A stretch of DNA of 64,000 bases from Symsagittifera roscoffensis (taxonomy: Eukaryota; Xenacoelomorpha; Acoela; Convolutidae), in contig NC_087063.1 of assembly GCF_963678635.1 (NCBI RefSeq), positions 848,287 through 912,286 of the forward strand, written 5' to 3'. The notes below the pieces were generated by a model. That model worked only from the letters and a program-made list of their open reading frames with translations. It was not told where the DNA came from and made no database searches. Positions 12,825 through 24,800 of this stretch are shown piece after piece. Numbering within the stretch: the first letter of the stretch is position 1; every line of letters starts with the position of its first letter. A program made the translations under genes and the position numbers.

Positions 12825-15800
12825 TGAAGAAGAAGAGGAAGAACAAGAAGAAGAAAAGAAGAAAAAGAAGAAGAAGAAGAAGAAGTAGAAAAAGAAGAAG
12901 AAGAAAAGGAAAAAGAAGAAGAAGAAGAAGAGAAAGAACGAGAAGAAGAAGAAGAAAAAAAAGAAGAAGAAAAGGAAAAACAAGAAGAAAAAAAACAAGA
13001 AGAAGAAAAAAGGAAAAGAAAAAGAAGAAGAAAAAAAAACAAGAAGAAGAAAAAAGAAGAAGAAGAAGAAGAAGAAGAAGAGGAGGAAGAAGAAGAGGAA
13101 GATGCGAGGAGGGGGGAGTTCTTGACTATTGTTCAGTTTTACTGGTTTACAACTTTCTAAATGACATGGCACATTTCCCCACGCAAACTCCGAGTTTCTT
13201 TGTTCATAGTTTCTTATGTTCATGTTTTTAAGTGGCAGTTGTGTGAAAACACAGACAGAGATGGCTTTGACCGACTGGCTACAATCAAAATGGCCATATT
13301 TTTGTGTTATACATCCATACAATTGCTTCGAAGCGGGGGGGGGCATGATAACATGTCTCAAATGAGAAAGAGAGCAGGCAAGCCTCCTCCCCACCTGACA
13401 TATCCGTCTTCGCAGTAGTTGTCTGTGTTGTGCTGACTGTACCCCATGTTCTGGGTGGGGTTAGTGTACCCTGTGCAGTTCACTTTCTCCCCAGTTGTGT
13501 AGTTATTTGCTGAAAAGAAGAAGACACACTTCAAAAATATGCAGCAAATAATGCAAATAAAATATAATTTTAGAAATTCTACATTCTACAACCAAACACA
13601 ATCTGGAGTGTCTCAAAGCTACTTGAAAAAAAATAGTGATGAAATGTTTGAAAATCAATCTGCTATGTGAATGTATGTGATGTGTATGTTTGTGGGTGTG
13701 GGTGTGCTTGTCCATTACCGTCAGTACTCCCAATCAGATCAGGTAAGCCTAATCAGGTGAGCGAGTTCGCAATAGATTTTTAAAACTAGTACATGTATTT
13801 GTTTCATTTGTATCACGCATTTGGCGTATACAAATACTTAATATTAAAAACCTACACGCCCCCATCAACCAAGTGAACTATAGCTCCCCAAACAAAAGAC
13901 AAGACTAAACTACTAAACAACAAAAACATCCCCCGCCCCTAAATCAATTGGTGGCGTGGGGAGACGGTTTGAATTACTATTTTGATGGCTCGCTTCCCGT
14001 TTCCCACATAACCTCTCGAAAGTTCCGATCAGGGATTCAGCCCTCTGACAACCCAGAGGTTACTCCTTCTTGGTGCACTTTGTATTAGATCTATTTTTGA
14101 TCGATCTACCCAAAAAATTTTCTGAGTTCACCATTTCAGGTGTCATTACAAATTTTAGAGCATTTCTATCAAAAGTTTGAGGGAAAAAACGTTTTTTTTC
14201 TCAGTCGAAGGTTTTGTCATGATCACATTTCGTCTAAAGTCAACCCAAATAGAGAAAAAAAGTTTTGAATTTCAAGTTTTATGCATTTTGTCAGAATTAT
14301 TTAAATGAGCACTGTAACTTTAAAACTGTCACCAAACTGCCATCAGTAAAAACCATTTAAGTTTTCGAAAAAACTCCAAAGCTTATAAGCAATCTTATCA
14401 GTAACGCAATTAATTTTAAAATCAACTGCTGATTAAAGTTTGCAGCTTTCATTCATTTCAAAAAGACAGTTGATACCATTCGCCATGAATTTCTATTGAA
14501 ACAAATTATGGCTTTCACCGTGAAATAAATGCATTATTAAGTTCATAGCTTTGCAATCGAAAATAGTTTGAGATAGACCTTTCATTTGAGGTGTCCCCAC
14601 ATAAATGCCGTCCACTGATGGTGCAGATTAAAAGATTACTCTTAACGATGCAATTTGGGACTGATAAAAAATGTGATTTTTCAATGGGAGCTGACAGGAT
14701 GGGTTGAAAAAGACAATTCAATTATTTTGCCACATGTAGTAATGAGTAACCTAAATACACTTTAAAGATTGACTAGATTTGCAAAGGATTGGCTCAATTC
14801 AATGAAATACATTTTCAGGCAAGATACTTTTTCTCAACAAATTCATCACTTTTGTGTCATAATGCGTGCCTTTTAAGGTTTATCGAGCAGTAATAATATG
14901 AAAAAATTAAATATAATAAAACAAATTGGAATTTTTTTTTTCTAAAATTTGAAATTTTTAAAGAAAATCATCGCCCCACACGCCATATAAAGTACAAACG
15001 AATAATTTCGCTCCTTGTAACAAAACAATTATGGATCTACTTAACAATTGCCCACCCACCTTTTAAGAAAGGGGGGCAAGCAATTGTTAAGTAGATTAAA
15101 ATAACGCATTTTCGACAAATCAGAATGCAGCAAAATTCCAATTCTCAATAGAAAGCTTAGTGCTAATTTACTGCTTTTATTCATAGGGGTGGTAATTCTT
15201 AAGTAGATACCTGGCTTTTTTTCCTTTTTCCCCCACCTGCAAAATTTTTACAGTAATTTTTCTGTTCACATTCTCGGATTGTTATCAAATTGGGCATACG
15301 GACTATTTAGGCCCTGAGAAACATATTTAGTCTTCATAATCAACCTTGTAAAACCACTCGTTACACCATGAAGTCTATACCTATGTAAGGTGAAGGGGAA
15401 AAGGGAAAAAGAGCCAGATACCTAAGGGGGGGCAATTGCTAAGTAGATTCACAATTATGGCAAAAAAGCTTCCTTCAGCCAATTTGGAATGATTTCTATG
15501 ACGGATTAAATCTCCACTTACGCGTTAATAGCTCGAAATATATCGCGCGTAAATTGTCCCAAATTGGACAAAATGCTAGTCTTTAGACCCCCATAACTTT
15601 TTGAAAAATGATCACAGGTGAAATATCTTTTCAAATTTAAGCTCAGGACAACATTACCTTTTGAATGATATAAAAAAATTCCGTCAAAAATGGCTAGTTA
15701 AAAAGTCGAAACTTGTCTGAAGAAAAAAAAAACCCACCCGAGCACAAATATTCCGTTACTTTTGTATCGTTAAGTTATGGGGGTTTAAAGATTGCCATTT

Positions 15801-18800
15801 TGGCCAGCCACTATCTGACCTTTACCACGCGATACATTTCGCGCTATTCACGCGTAAGCGGAGATTTAATCCGTCTAAGAAATCGTTCCAAATTGGTTGA
15901 AGGAAGCTTGTTTGCCATACTTGAACTGTTACTAGAAGCGAAGTGTATCATCTTGTATTTTGTATGGCGTGTGGGGGGATGATTTTCAGATTTTCATTTA
16001 TAAAATCTCAAGTTTTTTTACAAAATTTTTTTCATTTTATTTTCTTTTTTTTTTAACATTTTTTATATTTTTTGAAGTAATTACTGCTTCATAGACCTTA
16101 AAAGGCAGTCGGAACATTGAGGGCTTTGCCCTGATACGAACCGTCTTGTTTCATATCGAGTAACTGTTGCTATCTTCGCCTTTTTGTGGGTGTGTGGTAT
16201 GGGGGCGGGGGTATAATTATAAGATTGAATTTCAAGTTGGAGCCTTAAGCCAATCAGAATGGATATTTCAGATGCAGGGACAAGCTAATTGAAATGTGGA
16301 AGATAATAAAATGGTTGCTTTTTTGAGAGACCTGATCTAAGAATTGAACTGCAGTATGAAGCAATCATGAAATGATGACATTACATGGGTGCACAGGTAA
16401 TGATTAAATACACTGACACAATGGGTGCAGCAAACGCATCAGAAGTTGCGTCGGCGTTGATTTTTTTCAAGATTTAATAATCACGAGACAAAATGATTCA
16501 AAATTTCTAATTTAGCAGTTAAACTGCCTTGCCTAAATTAATGCAGGCTTGCAGTGGTGGTTTTTCAGAGCGTTCGCTTCTTCTCAGGAATTGGACCCTT
16601 TCACTACGCAAAGGCTCCTAATTCACTCACTTTGGATCATCAGTTGTTGAATGCCAATTCTAAAATTTTTTCATTGCCAATATTCATATAGGGTTGGTAA
16701 AAACTTTTTTTTATAATATTTTTTGGTCAATTTCTTTTATGTTTTTCAGAAATCCTTTTCCTAGTTTTGTAAAAAAACAGGATACGCCCGAGCAGTGCCA
16801 TCCGAAGAAGAGGCAAAAGTTGTTGTCAGTCTTTTAGCCGACATTTACATTTAGTTATTCGATGTTAGACTGATATTGAGTGATACCATACCTGCTGTGT
16901 CCAGCAAATCAAGAACGACTATAAAATATAAAACTAAAATAGTTTCACAGCCTAAAATGAATTCAAGTAAACCACTTTCCACAAGACTCTATTGAGTTCG
17001 GATAAAGAAGCCGAAGTATAAACGAGCCGAAAACGAGCTTAGATAAGTTAGACAGCCAACATTATTCGATTATTGATTGAGTTAGCTTCATTTTCTCAAT
17101 TGTTGCACAATTGCTACCTATAATTATTATGCAATCGGGCTGTATTTTTGACTGGTTTGTAAGATTTTTGGTTCATACTTCTATTAGTTCACATACATCG
17201 ACTGAAAAAAGGAAACAAGAATTTTGAAGTTTGAAATAATATTCATTCTAATGGATTAAACACGGTTTTAAAATTTTGCAGCTTTTTCTGCATTACTCAA
17301 TTTCTACGCAGTTTCTAACCCTGCTCACTCGTTTATTTTTTGCAACACGACATTCTTTACGTTTTAAACATCCCCCTCCTTACTTTCAAGCCGCATTAAA
17401 CCCGCGCATATCCTTTTAACTTCCTCCAACATTTATTCCCTCCCTCTAACCTAAATAAGCGAAGGGGTTAGTGGGGGATGTTGTCGTGAAAACGGTTAAA
17501 TATATGTTAATTGTACTTTGATTGGAAATCTGCAAAAAAAAGAGAAAAATGACAGAAACTAACATCAGGAATTATTTTGGCCTTCAAAATCAGCGCTTTC
17601 TTGGCCATCAGCGCTTTCTTAATTGCACAGGGTGTTTCAGATAGATGTAATATGTAATTAAGCTTTTAGTTTCACGATGAATCACCATATGAAAAAAACT
17701 TTTTTGAGAAAACCTGCCTAAGATATAGCCATTTCGTGCCAATGAGTCAAAGATTTAATTCAACAACATATTCACACGTTTTTTTTTGCGATTTAATGAC
17801 TTTTTACTACATTTGTGCTGAACAAGATACTATAGTGCTGAATTGAAACAACCGGATGAAACGAAGTATAATTGAATTTTCCAACTCGTTTTTTCTCAAT
17901 TTCAACAGTATTTGCCGAAAAACGACGAAGACAAAATCAGCTTACAGTTGTACTAGCTTTTTATGTGCAATTTTTTTGCAAGTTTTTGAACTAAAATTAC
18001 ACCCTTAGAAAAGAACAATTCAGTTTGTTCAAAATTGAGGACGATAGAAGATCATTTGATATAAAATTAACAACAACTTGGCCTGTGCACGCCTCAATTT
18101 TGAACAAATTGAATTGACCAGTTTCAAGAGCGTAATTCTGGTTCAAAAACTTGCAAAAAATTGCACCGTAAAAAGCTGGTAAGGTTTCAAGCAATATTTG
18201 TCCTCATTACTTTGTTTTCGGCCAAATACTGCTGAAATTGAGAAAAACGAGTTTGAAAATTCAGTTTTAATTCAATTCATCCGGTTGTCTCAATTCAGCA
18301 CTATAGTATCTTGTTCAGCACAAATGCAGTAAAAGTCATTAAATCGCAAAAAAAAACGTGCGAACAAGTTGTTGAATTACATCTCTGACTCAATGGCACA
18401 AAATGGCTATATCTTGGGTAGTTTTTCCGAAAGTTTTGTGGGTGCTTTTTTGTAGGGTGATTCATCGTGAGTAGTAGATGTTGGAGGTTAAGTGGGGGGG
18501 GGGCATGGAAGACCCAATGTATTAAGATACGTTATAGACTTCGGGTCTTCCATGCTATGTATTAAGATTGGGTATAGAGTCTACAATGTAATAAGATAGG
18601 GAATACCGATGGTAAGGTTTCAGTGTGATGGTAAGATAAAGAAAAACGTAATTTTTTTGGTTTTTGTGTGGAAATGTTTATTTTTTTTTCGCAAAGTTTT
18701 TGGCGCGCGTTATCTAATTGGGAACAGTTAATAGTTAATTACGTGTAGAATAAAGGTTATGTATTTAGTTTTTTGGTGCATGGTATGTCAATGGTAAGAG

Positions 18801-21800
18801 TTTTTGGGTAAATTTTTATGAAAAAATTTTCAAAAAAACTTCAAAAAACGATAAGGTTAGCTATTATTTGACCTAATTTATTAAATAATCTTAATTTCTA
18901 TCTAATTGAAACAATAATTTTACTTTCTATCTAATTGAAACAATGCCGAAACCTACAGAGACTTCAAAAAAAGGCAAGTTTCCGAGAAAAAAAATTAAAT
19001 TACAAAGAAAGTTTATAAATCACTGCATCGTATAGTAAACTTACTGCCATAATTTACACTTACAAATGAAAAAACTACAAATTTACATAAAATTACTTAT
19101 ATAATTCAAAACATGCACATCATGAATATTATTGAAGTTTGTCTGGTAGAATTTAAAAAGAAGAAATGCTGAATAAATTGCGTAAAATCCACACAACTTA
19201 TCAGTTTTTTGTAGCTTTCGAGGAACCATTCGCCGATACTTTTTTGTTAGAAAGGAATAAGTTGTTCTTTTCCAACCCAAAGAATCAGCAAAATAGTAAG
19301 TTTTATTCAATCGAGCCATCATGATCCAGTGCTCCCCTCTATCATTGCTTGGAGCTGAGTTAACAATTGCAAAAGAGTATTTTGTTAGTTGAGGTACTTT
19401 ATCAGAGGGGTAAGATCCCATGTACTTGAACCTGAGTTCAGGAATTCTTTCAATAATTTGCAGAAGTGAAAAATTATCCATTTTTGCAAATGTTAGCTGA
19501 TTTACATCTAAAACAAAGAAATAGAAAGTATGATATTGTAATTTAGGATGGAAAATCCTAAAGTTATTGACTTACTCGCATTTAGGTACTGAATCAACAA
19601 AATCCCATACACAAAACTTGTGAACTGGACAAAATTTGTTGAACACTGATTTACAGTCTAGGTTGAAGAAATGTCTTGGGTTTTCAATTAAACAGCATTC
19701 ATTAGCTGCTTTTTCTGGAGATTTAGGTCTGAAGAAAAACAAAATATATAGTACAGAGACAATCACAATGAAAAGTCCCAAAAAAGCTACAATATTTTTA
19801 TTGGAAACTGAAAACTCAAAAAAACTAAACATTTTTAGCGACTGTTCCGAATTTTTCAATTTGAACATTTGATAGTCTTTCTCCCAAGACTATCACTTCC
19901 GTTACTTGCTCCAAGGGAAACTGAAAAAACATTTCTAATCCCAAGCTTTCTCCACTAAGTTCTGGATAATGCAAGTGTTCAGCGGCATCCTGTAGTGAAG
20001 TCAAGTCGAAAACTAGAATATAGTGATTTTGAAAATCTTCCATAGGAAGAGCTGGAAAATCTTTGTTAAACTGCATTGCTTTCATTGTTGTAACATAGGG
20101 TCGACAAGGAGAAGTTGTATCTAATGAAATAATTGCTCTTCCACCCCGAATAATTCTAAGCTCTCTCAAATGAAATTGTTGATAATTGAAAGGATTTTCA
20201 TGAAAAGATCCCGCAACAGCCGAATTTGTATTCATTGCAACAGCTATCCTTCTAATTGGGGCATTATTGAAAACATTTTCCTGAATAAACTGGTTTTGAC
20301 GAGATGGAATGATAAAGGTTCTTGCTATAGTTTCCATGTAATTGTATTGAGCAGGTTCTCTTTCCAGATTCCATTGCAAGTATTGATGATTACGTTCAGC
20401 ATTTGAAATTCTTCTAGTAAACAATGAACAATCAACTATTTTCAGACTGACATTTGGATTATCAGATAACATGTAAAAATTAGGTCTAGCTCGAATAAGT
20501 TTAATTCGAACTTTGGTGTTTGGTAGCAACAGTTTTTCGCAAGTAAACAAATCAATGGCGAGCCTTCCATAGAGTGAAAAAGTTATCCCTGTTCCCAAGG
20601 AATTTGCTCTATCAGTGAATGGATACATATCAAATGCATCAGGATTTTCTTCAAAACTGTATCCATGACAAGCAAGAATTCCTTTATTACTCACTGCTGA
20701 CGAGTTGAATTCGTTCGATATCTGTGCCTTATGAGGATATAATCCATTGGCATTGTAAACCATTGTATTGTTGAAATAAACTTCACAGTTGGAGAATAGA
20801 GAATGTAGTAGATTGTTTACATAAGTTAAGTAAGTTTGTGGTTCCTCATCTGAATCTTCCTCCGATTTTGCTTTATGTTCTGCTTTTTCTTTTTTGAAAG
20901 CATCAAACAATCTTCCTTTAAATAGTTGAAGCTTTAAGCTAAGATGGGTATCACGCATATCCAAGTAGAGGTTACGATCCGTTTCAAATTCAAACTCAAT
21001 ACTGCTTTCATCCAGAGAAGTACTGGGGAATACTTCTTGCGTGTAAGATGACATAATTGTTTCCAAAACTGGGACTTTATCAAAAATCTCCAATGAAGAA
21101 TTTGTAAAAGCCTCGTACCGAAAATGGTTTTGCTTTACACTCATTTTATATTGTCAAAAATGTCTTTGCGAGAGCGACTGTTTTTCGATCTGCCTTTTCG
21201 AGAAATGGATCTGGTTCTAGCTGTTTTACGCTTAGATTTCTTTTTTCCACCTCCCAATTGTTTCCGAACTGTTTTTGTTCCCACATCTTTTGCAAATGTT
21301 TTGAGTTTTTTACGTCCACTAACAACTTCCCCAATCTCTGGAGCAGCGATTTCAAACAAATCTGCCCCAATTCTTTTTGCAGCTGGGACTATATATTTTT
21401 TAATAAAGGGGATTGCAGTTCTCCCAAGAGTTTGCGCAAGAGCTCCAAAACCTCTTCCACGCTGTCTTGCATGTCCTCGAAAAATAGGGAAATCAGCTGA
21501 TTTTTGAGCAACCATTTCGTATGAAGTTTAAATCAAAAATGATTATTCGAAATCTTGCGGAACAAGAGAACAACTCGAGTGATTCCTACGGACACAAAAG
21601 GAATTTTTTCGCCTGTACTATCTCTTAGTTCTATCTTGATACTATGGAAAGAATTTTTCAACAGCTTTTTAAACTGTAAATTTGTAAAGGGTTGATAATT
21701 CATGTACTGTCCTGTAGAAATTATATCTCCACTCTTCACTTTGGAGATAAATGGAATACAACGCAATAAGGGAGTTTTTGTATCACCAACTATGTTATAT

Positions 21801-24800
21801 TCTATAATATCACTGTATATCATTAGGGAATGTATTCTTATAATGTCGTAAGAAAACTGAGGATAATGTGGACCTTTTCCTTTCATTATAACCCCTGTTT
21901 GAGTTTGTTCTAAATCACAACCAAAAATGTGGCTCAAATCAGCACTCTGAATTATAAACACTGATTGACTCTCAGGTAAATGAACAGCAACTTTTTGTGT
22001 AATTTTATCTACTGATACATAGATTCCGTTATATTCAAAAACTTGAGCTCCTAGACGTTCTCGAATTTTGTTGTTCATGGCTACAACTATATCAACAATA
22101 CTTGGATACAATCCTGGTTCAATGTTCATCGGTACAATCTGTCTTTTCTCCTCAGAACTTTCTCTTCCATCTACGAATGTAAACTTTCCCTCTGTAACAT
22201 TTTGGTACAAAGAAGGGTATGATATTTCTGAAATAGCAACCTCCCATTCTCCTTTCAGATGTATTTGTTCAGGTAGAAAATTTGTAAAAGAACTAAGACT
22301 ATTATTCGGATAACAATTAAAAGAAGCGCTGGAAACCAACTCAATAGTGAAAGAATCCATGACAACTGATCGGTAAAAATTTAGTTTAAAAATGATTTAC
22401 CTTTAATCAGAACATTTTCTAAGCTCTTTTTGATAAAATTTTCCAAGAATTTCCTCTTTGTCGAGATCTTTGATGATGTATGTTGGTGGCTTTTTTGTAG
22501 AGACTGCCGAAATTTCAAAAATTTCATCTGTAAATTGTGGTTTATATCCTTTTCGGAACGGAATATCATTCTTTGAAATTCTCACTCTGTCTCCAACTTT
22601 GAATTTTAGTTTCTTATACCTTGTTAGAGATTTATTGTACAAAACTGAGAGGAAATCAGTATTCTTGACATCTCTAGGTGATTTCCCAATAGATCTATTG
22701 ATGCGACAATTCATTGTAGACACAAATTGCGGCATCTTGTTAATGAATTTTTCACCATGATCTTCTATGTAGCGGTAAATAATGTGTTTTAATGATTGAA
22801 TGGCTCTCTCCGCAAATGCAGCTTTTGTTTCACTCATGGTTGAGTAAACTTCAATGCTTTTTTCCTTGCAAAATTTTTTTGAAACTTCCTCCATATTCCG
22901 TTCCTTTATCAACCCAAAGCTTTTCAGGAGTGTTTTTTCGAGAAATCATTTTTTTGAAAGCTTGCAAAGTGTCTTTGGCATATTTAGTTTTCATTGTTTG
23001 AACTCTGACAAATCGCGAAAAAACATCAACAGCAACCAATAAATATTTGACTCCCTTGTTTTGACTCGCTAGTTTGTCCACAAATGCCAAATCCATACAC
23101 CAAATTTCATTTATATATTTTGAAAAGGCTTGAAGCCTTCGAAAACGTCTGATTGGAGAACCAAATTTTGTATACGATGTCTTGGTTTGTAAAAACTGTT
23201 CTACTTTCTTTTTTGACAATCCGCTTGCTTTACTCAAGTTTCGCACAGAACCGTACGCAGCTCTACCCCTAGAATACAATCTGTTCAGACTTACCTTTTC
23301 AGATTTTGAAAGGGATCCAAGTTCCACTGTCTTTCGCTTTGGCGTTCTTGTTGGCAACAAGTTTAGGTGGAATTTGAGTTGCTTCCAAAATGGTAAAGTA
23401 AATATCGGGAAAGTCGGTATTTTTTCGTTTTAGTGCACACACAAAGTCTACAATTGATTCTTTTGTGTCTCGATTATCTAATATGATATTTTCTGACTGA
23501 CTTAGTCCAATTCTAGGAGAGTTCAAAATTAAATCAATAAGGTGCTTATTGTTACTCGTTTTCAACTTTGCATTTACAGCACTGTAAATAGAATCAAAAT
23601 TTTTTGGTACAATCTCCTCTTTTTCTTGCTTTTGTTCCAATTTTGGTTTTTTTGGAAGTGTGCTTTGTGATTGATAAATTGAGTAAGGAATTAGAACAAA
23701 CTGATCCATACTACGTCAATCGTTTAATGACAAAAGGAGTGATAACAGATATTAATTGTAAGCCTTTTGGTGAGCTCAAAATAGTTCTCCTTTTATGCAG
23801 TGAAGTTCTTCTTCGTGTGAGTTCTGATATTTCTCGTCGATATTTTACTACGTCTACTTTTCGAAGATCCTTTAGCTCGCCTCGTAGTAAGTTTACTAGA
23901 CAATCGCTGAGGAATTGAATGAAACTTTTTGGACAATGGAGGATGAATTGTTTTTGAAGTTTTTGGGAAAATGTTTGGAATATTGGGAGTATAGAGACGT
24001 ATTGTATGCTCATCGTCCAAAAACTTAGTTTCTGTTCCTGCTGGTAGATAAAACTTTGATGGAACTGAACCACTGTTTGTGCAATATCTTAGCGAATCAA
24101 CTGTTTTTGGAGTTAAATCAATGAGTAAATGACCATAAGGAGTAGATGTTGCATCTTGATACCACTCTTTCAACTGAGATCCTAGACCTAGTTGTTGACT
24201 TAATGTATTGATTTGTAAAACATCTCTCGGTGACTTGAAAAGGACTATATGAGTATTTTGTAACTCAACATCTCTTCCCAATTTGCTTTGATGAAACAAG
24301 TTATGCTTAATATATATTGTATTCAGTCCCCTGTGTCTTCCAGCAGTACCAACTTTTACAAACTGCTTAGAATTTGAAATTTCTTCACAAGAATCATCAA
24401 ATATTATCAGGTATTTTGTTCCATTATTGGGAAGGTTTTCAATCAGTTCAAAGTCAACTCCTTGGATAAATTTAAGGTTTTTTCTTTGCATTTGTCCATA
24501 AAGAGGTTGATAATGTTGATAAAAATAAAAAATTTTGTCAAACTTTGGTTGAAATGTACCAATTTTTAACCACTCAAAAATAAGATGTGATTTTCCAGAT
24601 CCACTCGGTCCAACTAGCGAAATAAAAACTCGTTCTTTGGTAGAAATTATTTTATTCATAGTTTTGGAGAAAGTAAAATATAACCGACTGTACTTGATAA
24701 AATTGCTACCCAAACAGTTGTTTCTTCACATGTAGTGGATAACATTATTCGAACGGTTGCACATGCTAGTATTAAAACTATGACAAAAAATTGGCACATA

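Noticed and set aside
8375-13394. Long minus-strand frames (up to about 900 codons) rich in Ser, Phe, Leu and Cys, and plus-strand Lys/Glu/Arg frames
   Set aside because: They are translations of the polypurine tract in every frame. Low-complexity composition and frame equivalence show they are not genes.
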